From assembly GCA_903871465.1 (NCBI GenBank), contig CAIQHB010000079.1, forward strand, positions 1 to 59,236: a stretch of 59,236 nucleotides of DNA. Direction: 5' to 3'. The stretch is from an uncultured Methanosarcinales archaeon. Its GTDB lineage: Archaea > Halobacteriota > Methanosarcinia > Methanotrichales > Methanotrichaceae. A program made the translations under genes and the position numbers. The notes beneath the pieces are model-generated. The model worked only from the letters and a program-made list of their open reading frames with translations, had not been told where the DNA came from and ran no database searches. How positions within the stretch are numbered: the first letter of the stretch is position 1; the number at the start of each line of letters is the position of its first letter. Shown here one piece after another: positions 42,457 to 53,649 of this stretch.

Positions 42457-43277
42457 TATTTCTTCTCCTCCAAATTCTGCACTTCACTTGGTTTTTCGGA
42501 TTCCAACCACAAGCTTAAATCTCTGAGGGCATCCTTGGCGTATTCTTTGTCTCCAGTGTCACGTAATTGCGCAATAAAATCTTCAATTTTTATTTCTCTT
42601 TGCTTCTTTTTATGCTCATATTCTTCTTGCATCGTTTGGAACTCCCGATCGGCAATGTCCAGTAAACCCGCGAGGGCAATGAACCTTCTCTTGATTAAGG
42701 TAGGGATTTCCACGGTGCTCTTGTATTGGATGTCATGCTCCATTTCTGCCCAAGCATGCTGCAATATTGTTCGTACTTGAATTTCAAGTATGAGGTCTTT
42801 AAAGGATTTATATTCGGGGAGATTTGCACGAGAATGATGCATTTTTACAAGGTAGTGGATGCTTTGATAACCAATTTTGCCCTCATCCACTAACTTTGCT
42901 GCTTTGTCGACCTTTTCCTTGACTTCAAAATTCTGTTCGATGAGTTTGCATACTTCTTCTACAGTTCGTGGCAGAAACGTGATCACTCGAACGCCTGCCA
43001 TATCAGTAATATCGCTTAAAGGATTGGAATATTTTGGTTTCGTGGGATCCGAATCTAACGACTTCGCGGCTTTTTTACCGAATTCGTCTATCTCTTTGGC
43101 TCGCGCTTCAATCGATTGACATCTAATATGAGCACCACGTAGAATGACTGAGATCATTTCCTTCATGGTTTGGGCAAAATCCACGTAATTTGGACGGATT
43201 TTCGTGTATTCTGCTACGGCAGATTCCCTATGAGCATTGAAATCGAACATCGACGTTGCTTCCGACTTGTCTGCCAT
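42456..43277 (-). CDS. RelA/SpoT-domain small alarmone synthetase-like protein (possible toxSAS)
   Basis: A 273-residue protein with a single (p)ppGpp-synthetase-type nucleotidyltransferase domain. The family motifs are KPKYSNPLSDITDMAGVRVI (Asp92 for Mg), GYQSIHYLV (Tyr137, His141; the guanine-stacking G-loop) and EIQVRTILQHAWAEMEHD (Glu165, His174, Glu178). There is no N-terminal HD hydrolase and no TGS/ACT part, so it is a stand-alone synthetase. A charged helical C-terminus (EEYEHKKKQREIKIEDFI) follows. The ATG at 43277 has GGAAG eight bases before it. Such proteins make alarmones or, as toxSAS toxins, modify tRNA or make ppApp to stop growth. RelA/SpoT proteins are uncommon in archaea. 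The next gene overlaps its stop. Confidence 0.88.
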   Translation of the reverse strand: MADKSEATSMFDFNAHRESAVAEYTKIRPNYVDFAQTMKEMISVILRGAHIRCQSIEARAKEIDEFGKKAAKSLDSDPTKPKYSNPLSDITDMAGVRVITFLPRTVEEVCKLIEQNFEVKEKVDKAAKLVDEGKIGYQSIHYLVKMHHSRANLPEYKSFKDLILEIQVRTILQHAWAEMEHDIQYKSTVEIPTLIKRRFIALAGLLDIADREFQTMQEEYEHKKKQREIKIEDFIAQLRDTGDKEYAKDALRDLSLWLESEKPSEVQNLEEKK

Positions 43278-43363
43278 TTCATCAACTTCCTTTGTGTATT
43301 TGTGGAAACTAAATAAAAAGTTATGCATCGAGGCACAGGGTTACAAGTGAATAAAAATAACAC

Positions 43364-43376
43364 GCGAGAATCTCAT
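43364..43376 (+). repeat. Direct repeat GCGAGAATCTCAT, right copy
   Basis: Identical to 41832-41844 and in the same orientation, 87 bases before the RelA/SpoT start. A second repeat, AATCCAGAGCGCACTA, follows at 43422-43437 and also occurs at 41602-41617 on the other side. Confidence 0.65.
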
Positions 43377-43537
43377 TCCCCCTGCGCGTAATCGTGCTTT
43401 CAGAATCAGCATCTAGCGGCCAATCCAGAGCGCACTAATAACATCCAGGCCCCCAAGCTTGGCCAGGGGCTTCCAGCACCGGGCCTCCGCAGACCAAAAA
43501 AAGACTTTGAGGAGGTTAAGCCAGGTAGCTCCAGGTC

Positions 43538-44155
43538 CTACCTCGTCCAGACCGATCCTGCAAAGCCTCCTGTCTTGGATACGGCGCTTATCCTGTTATT
43601 AGACTCGATGTTCAAATTCAATGTGCCATACTGCATGATGCTGCCTTTGGGGACATCGGTCCAGTCTGCACTTATCGTATTGCCGCTGATGGTGCCACGC
43701 ATGACATTGGACCAGTCTGGAGTGTTGGGGTTATGCTCGCCATACCACCAGATAGTTGTTCCAAACTGACGAATATAATACATACCGCCGTCATCACAAT
43801 TCCAGTCGCCTGTTAGATCTGTTGGGGGAGTAACCGGGGTTACATCTTTAACGCCAGAGGTACAGCAAGCAGCTGGATAGGCGGTCGGAATTCCATTCTT
43901 TAGCCAGCACCTGGCACTGGTACCCTGTACTCCGGGATTTACATAGGTAAAGGCCACGCAATTGGGGTCGCCATTACAGGCCTGTTCGCAGAGGCTCGGG
44001 TTGGCGCTGGGGAGATCAAAGTTGCTATAGTCCATGCCGGGACGATCCGTATTCGGTTCAAGGGCAAATGAGTCAACAAGAGCAATCGAGACAAAAAGAA
44101 GAACTGCGATCGCTGCCAGGGATATCATTTCTTTTTTCGATCTTTCGAGGATCAT
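43538..44155 (-). CDS. Secreted PAN/Apple-domain protein
   Basis: A 205-residue exported protein. I choose the ATG at 44155 because GGAGG lies eight bases before it; a signal anchor follows (KKEMISLAAIAVLLFVSIAL). The first domain, PGMDYSNFDLPSANPSLCEQ then ACNGDPNCVAFTYV and ARCWLKNGIPT, has the Cys pattern of PAN/Apple modules, which bind proteins or glycans. After a Pro/Thr linker the C-terminal ~95 residues (LTGDWNCDDGGMYYIRQFGT ... GGFAGSVWTR) form a compact beta domain known from secreted proteins of environmental bacteria and archaea. The protein is probably extracellular and adhesive. Regulation and partners are not visible. Confidence 0.78.
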   Translation of the reverse strand: MILERSKKEMISLAAIAVLLFVSIALVDSFALEPNTDRPGMDYSNFDLPSANPSLCEQACNGDPNCVAFTYVNPGVQGTSARCWLKNGIPTAYPAACCTSGVKDVTPVTPPTDLTGDWNCDDGGMYYIRQFGTTIWWYGEHNPNTPDWSNVMRGTISGNTISADWTDVPKGSIMQYGTLNLNIESNNRISAVSKTGGFAGSVWTR

Positions 44156-44848
44156 TTTGTAATTCCTCCACGATGTGTTCGCACTCATGTTATAGGATCA
44201 CTTATACTTCAAATTATTGGTTTCTTTTTAAAGTATCCAGTACGCCTCGGCCGCATCTATAAAATGTCATATTTGAAAAGGATATTGACTGATATTTTCT
44301 ACTTAAAATATCCCCAATTGTAGGACCTCAATGCTCAGGTCTTCTCATATGATATCGAAAAAAGAAGGCGTGGACGGCAGGTTGTATGCACTTAGGCGTC
44401 ACTCTTTGCCACCCCTAAATTCGTCCAATATTTTGTTGTTCTCCATGAGGATTTGCTCTTATAAATCCGAACTAAATCGAGGTGTCTTCAAGTAAACGGG
44501 TCACTACATTTGAATATTGTGCATTCTCTCGTAATCAGTCCTTCTGCCGAGATATCTTAAAAAACTAACTTATTGCCAGCTGCGAGATACAGTTATTTTT
44601 ATCGAAGACTTCGTTTGTTTGACAACCAATTAAGTTCATTTTATTTATAGTATGTCTATTGTGAAACTATCAGCAATGCCATCAATGATGCAATCAACAC
44701 GATAAATATCTTTTCGACTAATTAATACGTATCTACTTTACGTATTGTAGTATCTAATCAAAAATCTGCATATGTTTGATGCATTACAGGCAAAGTTTTA
44801 AATATATGTACAGCAGATGTAATATACATAAAATAAGAGGTGATAAGC
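44156..44848. other. AT-rich gene-free region
   Basis: No supported gene. The last ~250 bases are very AT-rich and include TATA-like runs (for example near 44800-44830, TTTTAAATATATG) that could drive the protease gene. Confidence 0.5.
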
Positions 44849-45751
44849 ATGACTGGATTGTATAAAGAAGTTTTGCTTCCAGAGACTGGACAGATTGTAG
44901 GAACAGGATGGCTTCCACCCATGCCCGATATGCGGGATTACACCACCGACACACCGGAGATAGCCGCGATGGCAAGCGCCCTCAAAATAAAGGCTGGGTC
45001 GACGATTCCCGTATCTGTAGATCTTCGAGCGATGTTCTCTCCCGTGGAAAATCAGCTTAACCTTGGCTCATGCAGTGCTAACGCTGCGGTGGGCATGGTG
45101 GAGTATTGCGAGAGAAAAGCCTTTGGCAAATATATTGACGGCTCACGCCTCTTTGTTTACAAAACCACCAGGAATCTCATGGGCGTAACAGGAGACACAG
45201 GAGCATGGCTGAGGAATGCCATGGGCGCTCTGGTCTTGTGCGGCATCCCGCCGGAGAATTACTGGAAATATGTGGTTGCAGACTTCGACAAGGAGCCCTC
45301 CGCTTTCGTCTACGCAGTGGCAGATAACTATGAAAGCTTGAACTACTTCTGCTATGATCCAATCGGAGCAAATGTCCCCAAGGCCACATTGCTGAACAAC
45401 ATAAAGACGTGGATTGCTGCCGGGGTCCCATCCATGTTCGGATTCTACGGCTTCCCATCTTTCAACAATACAGATACTCTGGGAGGTATACCCTTCCCAT
45501 GTAAGAGCGAGACAGCACAGTGGGGGCACGCCATCGTCGCTGCTGGCTATGACGACAACAAGAAGATTAAGAACACCAAGTGCAATACCATCACTACCGG
45601 TGCTCTGCTGATAAGGAATTCCTGGGGAACAGGATGGGGCGATAAGGGCTACGGATGGCTTCCTTATGACTACATCCTTGCCGGACTGGCCTCGGACTTC
45701 TGGTCGCTCCTCAGCATGGAATGGGTTGATACTGGCAAATTTGGGCTTTGA
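44849..45751 (+). CDS. Papain-like cysteine protease (C1A), no signal peptide
   Basis: A 300-residue C1-family peptidase. The catalytic set is present: the oxyanion Gln and catalytic Cys in VENQLNLGSCSANAAVG, the His in QWGHAIVAAGYDD, and the Asn in LLIRNSWGTGWGDKGYG. The ATG at 44849 follows AGAGGTGATAAGC, a near-perfect ribosome binding site. There is no signal peptide and no long inhibitory propeptide, only ~55 residues before the core (LPETGQIVGTGWLPPMPDMR is reminiscent of the propeptide-like stretch of bacterial C1 enzymes). It is therefore probably cytoplasmic. It stands alone in an accessory region; the role is unknown, and a conflict or protein-quality role is possible. Confidence 0.9.
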   Translation: MTGLYKEVLLPETGQIVGTGWLPPMPDMRDYTTDTPEIAAMASALKIKAGSTIPVSVDLRAMFSPVENQLNLGSCSANAAVGMVEYCERKAFGKYIDGSRLFVYKTTRNLMGVTGDTGAWLRNAMGALVLCGIPPENYWKYVVADFDKEPSAFVYAVADNYESLNYFCYDPIGANVPKATLLNNIKTWIAAGVPSMFGFYGFPSFNNTDTLGGIPFPCKSETAQWGHAIVAAGYDDNKKIKNTKCNTITTGALLIRNSWGTGWGDKGYGWLPYDYILAGLASDFWSLLSMEWVDTGKFGL

Positions 45752-45968
45752 TCAAGGCCTTTTTTCTTTTTTTCATTATCAGATATTCTAAACAGATCTC
45801 ATGAATCCATAGCGCTGGGATGGGCTATTCACTCACCATCGACTTAACAATCTCCGGCCTCACGCTGTCAGCTCTTCCACCACAGCCTGCCTCTTGCTCC
45901 ACGGGATTGGCCGTACATCATAGTCTGCTGCTGTCACATTCAACATTCCGTCCTATCTCGCCTAATAA

Positions 45969-46697
45969 TTACGGCGATGCCTTGTTGTAGATCACTGGCA
46001 TCTGCTCCTTCCACCTGTTCCATGTGAATTCGTCAGTGATCAGATCGGCCATGAAGTGGCCAACGTTGATTCGACTGGTCCTACCTGCATTGAAGATAGC
46101 GCTTCTTATCGGTGACGGATGTACCTCATATTCGGTGACCTTATCCTCATTAGTCAGAGTGTCCGGCCGGACCACAACCCACTCGATCATCTCGTCGTCT
46201 TGACCAAGATTGATTCGCAGATAGTCTGCATCGTTTTCGTTGTCCACATGGGGAGGAAGCAATATACGACTAAGTCCCGTGACAAATTTTTCTCCCAAAG
46301 ATATTGGTTCGTTGAGGTCGCGGTTACTGTTGCCGGCCGTATTCATTAGCACAAACCTGGTCGGCTTTTCTGGCTTGTTTGCCTTGATGGCAATACACAA
46401 TCGGCGAGTTGCATCGGTCACAAGCCTGCGCGGACGGCCGTAAATGCCCTTCAAGCTCAGGTTGTGTCCCAGGCACGAAGCCACCGCGGTGCACCCTTTG
46501 ACGTATCGTACCATCTCAGCGTCGCCAAGGTCCGAAATGCTTGCTTGGATCACAGACAAGTGATCGTGATGCTTGAGAGTTTCGGGCAGCTTTTCGGGAA
46601 ACCGCACAATTATCTTTACATTCTGCCCGCGGTCGAGTAAATGCTGCACCAGTAGGCGCCCTGTCGCCCCACTGGCGCCAACTACAAGGATCGTCAT
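45969..46697 (-). CDS. NAD(P)-binding atypical SDR (NmrA/SDR_a5-like)
   Basis: A 242-residue Rossmann-fold protein. ILVVGASGATGRLLVQHLLD is the NADP-binding motif; SVIQASISDLGDAEMVRYVK and RFVLMNTAGNSN follow the pattern of atypical SDRs, which lack the YxxxK catalytic pair and serve as reductases or redox sensors. VVVRPDTLTNED is the usual late strand. It lies upstream of nothing on its strand within 200 bases and downstream of katG, with which it may have been acquired. No specific substrate can be given. Confidence 0.83.
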   Translation of the reverse strand: MTILVVGASGATGRLLVQHLLDRGQNVKIIVRFPEKLPETLKHHDHLSVIQASISDLGDAEMVRYVKGCTAVASCLGHNLSLKGIYGRPRRLVTDATRRLCIAIKANKPEKPTRFVLMNTAGNSNRDLNEPISLGEKFVTGLSRILLPPHVDNENDADYLRINLGQDDEMIEWVVVRPDTLTNEDKVTEYEVHPSPIRSAIFNAGRTSRINVGHFMADLITDEFTWNRWKEQMPVIYNKASP

Positions 46698-46805
46698 CTC
46701 TTATTTTTCCACCTAACGCTATTGTGGCGGTACGTCATCCGCTGGAACCGGTTGTTAGCTGGCCGTTTTTTGCCTCCTTGTCAGAATCCCTTTAAGACGT
46801 TTATG

Positions 46806-49013
<2,208 letters not shown>

Positions 49014-49131
49014 CTAATAGAATAACCGTATTTCGCTGCCCATTTAGCTAACCTGGATTTCCACGGGATTGGCTGCAATTGTTAGCTTTGCAGAACATAC
49101 ATAACGGACTGGCGAAACCGCCTGATTCGCA

Positions 49132-50094
49132 TCATTCAATAGGGCGTAAGCTCTTGACCAGCCCATCCACTTCCAGGCCCAGGATGTTTTTGCAGCCTTC
49201 GAAGACATCTTTTGCAATGCAGGCGCAGCCCTTTGCCGCAGAGCATCTCCCGAGAGTGCCCACATCTCTGCCCAGAAGTTCAGTCACGCGTTCTTTGATC
49301 AAAGGAGCCGGGCTGCCCGCCAAAAATAGATGCGGATCGGGCTCGCCCAGGTCCCGAGAAAGGACCATCAGAGCATTGATCTCCATGGCTGCGAAAAGGG
49401 CTAACGATTCGAGGGCCATCTTCCTCTCCACCGGGCTGCATTCTTCCAGTGTTGCTCTCTTCATCTTCACAAGAATGCCTCCGCTGGCGAAAGCCTGATT
49501 GGCGGTCATCTTTCCCGCGTCCACGTCCCTAATCGCTTCCACGTCCAGAGGGCCCTGCATCAGGCCAGGGGCAAAGATGGGTGCGTCGATGGCTCCAATG
49601 ATCTTTCCGTCAATGACGCAAAAGCTTACGGTATTGGAGCTGGCGTCGCAAACGATGAAACTGATGATACCCGTTTTGAAGACGCCGTAAGCCAGCCCCA
49701 CCTTCTCCGGGCTCATGCCGTGACTGAAGACCTTCAGCCTGGGATCGATATCGCTGGAGCGGTGAATGCCGGGCAAAAGTATGGCAGGCCAGCCAGATGC
49801 GCTTATGGCTTCAAAGACCCTGGTGCCGCCTCCCTGGTGAAGGCCGGCCCCATCCAGGCTGACCAGGCCCCGGTGGGGGGCGTCATCCAGGCGGACGATA
49901 CGGGTTAAGCCGTCTCCCATAGAATAAGTCAGGGCCACTAGGTCCACGTGGTCGAGCTGAAGGTTTTGCGAAACCCGGGTTATTATCTCAGTCTCAGAGA
50001 GCCGGCTTGCCTCACGCCTGGGAAGCTCCCAGCAGCGTCCTTCCGGGGTGGCAAACCTTATGGCGGTAGTGCCGTGATCGATGCCTAAGAACAT
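49132..50094 (-). CDS. Methanogenesis marker protein 12 (ASKHA fold)
   Basis: A 320-residue protein found in nearly all methanogens, of unproven function. FLGIDHGTTAIRFATPEG is the phosphate-binding start of actin/hexokinase/Hsp70-type (ASKHA) proteins, and the C-terminal ALMVLSRDLGEPDPHLFLAG and GTLGRCSAAKGCACIAKDV complete the fold. It overlaps the cofD stop by ten bases and is the last gene of the operon. The association with F420 genes is consistent with a cofactor or activation role for a methanogenesis enzyme, but that is inference. Confidence 0.9.
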   Translation of the reverse strand: MFLGIDHGTTAIRFATPEGRCWELPRREASRLSETEIITRVSQNLQLDHVDLVALTYSMGDGLTRIVRLDDAPHRGLVSLDGAGLHQGGGTRVFEAISASGWPAILLPGIHRSSDIDPRLKVFSHGMSPEKVGLAYGVFKTGIISFIVCDASSNTVSFCVIDGKIIGAIDAPIFAPGLMQGPLDVEAIRDVDAGKMTANQAFASGGILVKMKRATLEECSPVERKMALESLALFAAMEINALMVLSRDLGEPDPHLFLAGSPAPLIKERVTELLGRDVGTLGRCSAAKGCACIAKDVFEGCKNILGLEVDGLVKSLRPIE

Positions 50095-50978
50095 TCAATC
50101 ATATCCAGCAAGCCTATCGCCACCGCCAGACTCTCATTTTTCGTCCTCATAAGCGTTTTCATCCGCTTGCACTCGCCGCGATAGTCGCTCTTTCTGTCAA
50201 CCACGAAAAGGTCGATATGGCCCAGCAAAGTTGCGATGCCTTCATCACTGGCAGGAACGCCCCGGGCTTCCATGAGCTTGGCTGCCGGGCCGCTGACCGG
50301 CCGATTTCCGACAAGAGGGCTCACTGCCACTACTTTCTTGTCTCTGAGGCGTTCTCGAACACCGGGCAGAGCCAGGATGGGGCCGATGCTCGTGACGGGA
50401 TTGCTGGGGCCTATGAGAACCGTATCCTCTTTCTCCAGCAGGGCCAGGAATCCCTGGCTGGGAAGAGCCTCCTCCATTCCCGTGAACACAACAGAGCGAA
50501 CATCCGGCTCACCATGCCGGCTTACCCAGAAGTCCTGAAAGTGCATCACTCCTTCAGATGTGGCGACAACCGTAGAAACGATATCATCCGTCATGGGGAC
50601 CACCTTCTGCTCTACCCCCAGTGCCCCGGCCAGGGCTTCTGTGGCCAGGCTCAGTTTGACACCACGACGGAGCAGATTAGAGCGAAAGATATGTACGGCT
50701 CGATCTTTATCCCCCACATTTAGCTTTTCATCCACGCCAAGGGTTAACAGAAAGTCGTGGGTGAGGGTTTTGTCGCCTTTTATGCCCCACCACTTTTTCT
50801 CGTCTATTAAATCTGCCAGCGTATAAAGCACCGAATCAATATCTGGAGATATATAGTTCCCAGAGATCCAGAGATCCTCAGCCGTGTTTACGACGACGGT
50901 GAGGTCAGAGGCTGGGAGAATTTCTTTCAGGCCTCGCAGAAGCTTGGGGGTTCCCGTGCCGCCGCTTAAGACCAGCAT
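50085..50978 (-). CDS. cofD: 2-Phospho-L-lactate transferase (F420 biosynthesis)
   Basis: Transfers the phospholactate (or enolpyruvyl) group to the deazaflavin Fo to form F420-0. LVLSGGTGTPKLLRGLKEIL is the family N-terminus, VVVNTAEDLWISGNYISPDI the Fo/GDP binding region, LNVGDKDRAVHIFRSNLL and GPSNPVTSIGPILALPGVR the remaining signatures. The 297-residue length is normal. It sits two bases after the ZPR1 gene and overlaps the marker-12 gene. cofG of the same pathway lies three genes upstream in the same run. Confidence 0.96.
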   Translation of the reverse strand: MLVLSGGTGTPKLLRGLKEILPASDLTVVVNTAEDLWISGNYISPDIDSVLYTLADLIDEKKWWGIKGDKTLTHDFLLTLGVDEKLNVGDKDRAVHIFRSNLLRRGVKLSLATEALAGALGVEQKVVPMTDDIVSTVVATSEGVMHFQDFWVSRHGEPDVRSVVFTGMEEALPSQGFLALLEKEDTVLIGPSNPVTSIGPILALPGVRERLRDKKVVAVSPLVGNRPVSGPAAKLMEARGVPASDEGIATLLGHIDLFVVDRKSDYRGECKRMKTLMRTKNESLAVAIGLLDMIECS

Positions 50979-50980
50979 TT

Positions 50981-51550
50981 CTAGTCGCCCAACAGTATAA
51001 TGCCGGTCTTGAGGCGGGCTATATCCACCTCAGTCAGCGGGGATTTTACAGCCTTTTCTGAATCGATGGCGCTGTTTCCCAGGGGGTCCTCAAGAATGAT
51101 GGTCATTGGGAACTCTCCCCTGCGAGCAAGTTCAATCTGCACCAGGATCTCTTCGCCCTTCGCCGTGCTCTCCAGGTTTTCCGCCTCTCGCGCCGAGCGC
51201 GTGGCAAAGCAGACTATGCCCTCAATCCTGTCCAGGACACCCTCTACATTGGATATGTACGACTCTGATGCAAATCCCGGTTCGATATCAACGCCAAGCT
51301 CAGGAACTCTTATGGTGCCGCTGGAGGAGCGAATCACCCTGGCGTCCAGGTCATCAATTGTTTCCAGGGCCATTGTGTAACGTACTGGCTCCTTCTGAGT
51401 CAGAAGAATGGTATCGCTGTGGCGAAAACCGCAGTTGCAGATGCCTGCGATGATCATGGCCTCTCCAAAATGCGGGATGTCCTGTGTCTCCCAGCAAAAC
51501 TGCATCTCCGCAGAGCATAACGGGCAGCTGGCATTTGTAACTAGATTCAA
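50981..51550 (-). CDS. ZPR1-type zinc-finger protein
   Basis: A single-unit archaeal member of the ZPR1 family (189 residues; the eukaryotic protein has two units). ASCPLCSAEMQFCW and GICNCGFRHSDTILL supply the four zinc ligands. The beta-rich A-domain follows (SSGTIRVPELGVDIEPGF). In eukaryotes ZPR1 binds and helps fold elongation factor 1A; the archaeal role is not established. The ATG overlaps the sepF stop by four bases, so it is coupled to the cell-division gene. Confidence 0.9.
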   Translation of the reverse strand: MNLVTNASCPLCSAEMQFCWETQDIPHFGEAMIIAGICNCGFRHSDTILLTQKEPVRYTMALETIDDLDARVIRSSSGTIRVPELGVDIEPGFASESYISNVEGVLDRIEGIVCFATRSAREAENLESTAKGEEILVQIELARRGEFPMTIILEDPLGNSAIDSEKAVKSPLTEVDIARLKTGIILLGD

Positions 51551-51912
51551 TCTTTTCCTCCGACAACCTTTTCGCGGTCTATCTTTATGCCGCTTGGCAC
51601 CAAAACGATCAAATCGTCGCCAATTCCTGCAATGTCACCGGAGACATCTTCAACAGCCTTTTTAAGCTCACCTATAGCCCGATCCAGGGCAGCCTTATCC
51701 CGCTTCAGACCGGCGATATCCACCAGGACAATATTCCCGGCGTAAATCTCCTGCTTTATCTCCGGCAGCACCTCGATTCGACCCAGCTCAGCGACTCGCA
51801 AGACGGTCACGTGGGAGCCGCTCGACTCCTCGAACTGACCCAGATCCACCTCAGAGTAATCCTGTTCTCCGGACTTTCCTATGAGCTTGAGCTTTTCCAA
51901 AAATCCAGCCAT
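51547..51912 (-). CDS. sepF: Cell division protein SepF
   Basis: Membrane anchor for FtsZ in archaea that lack FtsA. The first ~12 residues (MAGFLEKLKLIG) can form the amphipathic membrane-targeting helix. A short linker leads to the SepF core (SHVTVLRVAELGRIEVLPEI, VLVDIAGLKRDKAALDRAI and IGDDLIVLVPSGIKID). The 121-residue length fits archaeal SepF. GGAGGG precedes the ATG. It lies between a small membrane protein gene and ZPR1. Confidence 0.92.
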   Translation of the reverse strand: MAGFLEKLKLIGKSGEQDYSEVDLGQFEESSGSHVTVLRVAELGRIEVLPEIKQEIYAGNIVLVDIAGLKRDKAALDRAIGELKKAVEDVSGDIAGIGDDLIVLVPSGIKIDREKVVGGKD

Positions 51913-51963
51913 CTAAAATCCCTCCAGGGAAAATGTGTATTATTATATTTATATTTAACGTAG

Positions 51964-52158
51964 CTACATATCCACGAGTTTCAATCCCATAAAGCCCATG
52001 GCCACCACGAAGAGCAAGACAATCAATGCAAAGCTCGGAGATCTCAGCCCTACTGGAAGGGCCAATTCCGCCACTAAAATAAGGACGATCATAAGGAACA
52101 CGAGGCCCGTGCTCATGCCTATCTCAAGCCAATTCTTCTTCACAAGCTTATTCACCAC
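51964..52158 (-). CDS. Small two-helix membrane protein
   Basis: A 64-residue protein with two hydrophobic segments (STGLVFLMIVLILVAELALP and FALIVLLFVVAMGFMGL) joined by a short Pro/Arg loop. A basic start (NKLVKKNW) suggests the N-terminus is inside. GGCAGGGTG precedes the GTG start, and the gene begins six bases after cofG and ends 51 bases before sepF. I recognise no family. Its place next to sepF allows a division or envelope role, without proof. Confidence 0.7.
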   Translation of the reverse strand: MVNKLVKKNWLEIGMSTGLVFLMIVLILVAELALPVGLRSPSFALIVLLFVVAMGFMGLKLVDM

Positions 52159-52164
52159 CCTGCC

Positions 52165-53154
52165 TTAGAAGATATACTTTTTCGCCCGAAGGCCGTCATC
52201 GCCCGCCAGTGACGCCGCGAGCGCCCGGGTCCTTTCGCCATGCCACCCCCTCTCGACAAATTGCGGGTAGACCGGCAGTCGTTCTTTCAAGTCATAACCT
52301 GAAAGGCGGATTTGCAGCTCCTCTTCCCTCGGCCAGTCTCTTTCGGGATTTATCCCGTCGGGTGTCACCGGGCTGATACCGCCAAGATCAGAGGCGCCAG
52401 CTCTCACCAGCGGCAAGGGGTCCGCGAGGTTGGGTGGAACCTGGATCGCTATGTCAGAAGGCAGAACCTCGCGGGCTGTCTTCACCAGCCGGCAAAGATC
52501 GTCCATCTCGGGACGGGGTGAATTTGCCAGGGCCGTTCCAGGCTTCGGATCAAATGGCTGGATTATAACCTCCTGAATATGGCCGAAGGCTCTATGCAGA
52601 TCGGCGATGGCCTGCAGGGACTCGATCCGGTCCTGCCAGCTCTCGCCGATGCCGACCAGTATGCCGGTGGTGAAGGGGATTTGCAGCCTGCCCGCCCGGG
52701 CGATGTGATCCAGTCTCAAATCAGGTCTCTTTCCCGGCGACAGGGCATGGGCCGGCAAAAAGGCAAGGCTCTCCAGCATGAGTCCCATGGAGGCGTTATA
52801 AGGCTGCAGACGAATCAGATCCTCCTCTGTCAGAAGGCCGGCATTGGTGTGGGGCAATAGACCATGATCGAGTGCAAGCTCGCACAGCTCGATAATGTAA
52901 TCGAGGAGATCCGCGGCCCCTGCCAGACGAAGCATCCTCTGGAAACCCGGAACCAGGCCGGGGCTCTCGCCCAGGGTAAAGAGTGCCTCGCTGCAACCCG
53001 CTTCTCGGCCTTGATCCATCAGCTGCAGTGCCTCGGATCTATGAATCAAATGGGCCCTGTCCGGTTCCTTTCGAAAAGAGCAGTAACCGCAGCGGTTCCG
53101 GCAGAGGTCCGTCACTGGAATAAAAATATTTCGAGAAAAGGTGATGGTATTCAT
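52165..53154 (-). CDS. cofG: Fo synthase subunit CofG (radical SAM)
   Basis: Makes, with CofH, the deazaflavin chromophore Fo of coenzyme F420. The [4Fe-4S]-SAM motif is CRNRCGYC near residue 18, followed by [11 protein letters not shown], the family segment [14 protein letters not shown], and [18 protein letters not shown] and [12 protein letters not shown]. The 329-residue length is normal for the archaeal one-subunit form. The start is adjacent to the stop of UPF0179. No cofH is present in the window. Confidence 0.95.
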   Translation of the reverse strand: MNTITFSRNIFIPVTDLCRNRCGYCSFRKEPDRAHLIHRSEALQLMDQGREAGCSEALFTLGESPGLVPGFQRMLRLAGAADLLDYIIELCELALDHGLLPHTNAGLLTEEDLIRLQPYNASMGLMLESLAFLPAHALSPGKRPDLRLDHIARAGRLQIPFTTGILVGIGESWQDRIESLQAIADLHRAFGHIQEVIIQPFDPKPGTALANSPRPEMDDLCRLVKTAREVLPSDIAIQVPPNLADPLPLVRAGASDLGGISPVTPDGINPERDWPREEELQIRLSGYDLKERLPVYPQFVERGWHGERTRALAASLAGDDGLRAKKYIF

Positions 53155-53604
53155 CTAGCGGCGAAACTCCACCAGCTTCAAGACATTTCCGCGCGGACAG
53201 TCCTCAGGAGCTTCGCCTGCTACTTCCACAATGGTGCATCTTTCGCCATCTTTCAATCCCGATGGGTGGCACATATCATACATGCTGCATTCTGGATCGT
53301 CGCACTTCGCAGCTTCAAAAACGATCTTGGATCCGGGGAATGCCTTTCTGGCGTCGAAAGCGGCAATTATGGGGCTTTCTGCAACCTCCACGGCTCGAAC
53401 TCCTGCCTCATGTATGGGGCAGTCATGAACCAGCTCTCCGCGCGTTCCCAGAACTCTGTAGAGCCTTTTCGGCTCCAGATTGATGCAGGTATTCCTGAGC
53501 TTGCAGGATTCGCATTCCGGAGTCGAGCCCACGAAGGTGAACTCCATGCCAATGCTGGCGAGTTTCGTTCCAATCAGCGTAATTTGTGTAGATGCTTCGG
53601 ACAT
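53155..53604 (-). CDS. UPF0179 family Cys-rich protein
   Basis: A 149-residue archaeal protein of unknown function. It begins [20 protein letters not shown] and carries several Cys groups ([50 protein letters not shown]), which suggest a metal or Fe-S site. AAAAGGAG lies before the ATG. It is the first gene of the run UPF0179-cofG-small membrane protein-sepF-ZPR1-cofD-marker 12. Position next to a radical SAM gene is suggestive only. Confidence 0.88.
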   Translation of the reverse strand: MSEASTQITLIGTKLASIGMEFTFVGSTPECESCKLRNTCINLEPKRLYRVLGTRGELVHDCPIHEAGVRAVEVAESPIIAAFDARKAFPGSKIVFEAAKCDDPECSMYDMCHPSGLKDGERCTIVEVAGEAPEDCPRGNVLKLVEFRR

Positions 53605-53649
53605 AGTTCAGTCTCCTTTTATCATCATAATTTGATAATTATTATCCTC

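Noticed and set aside
45805-45968. A ~28-codon frame after the SDR gene (MLNVTAADYDVRPIPW and on)
   Set aside because: It has a possible binding site, but two frames are equally open over this stretch and it is too short to assign; it may be a gene remnant.
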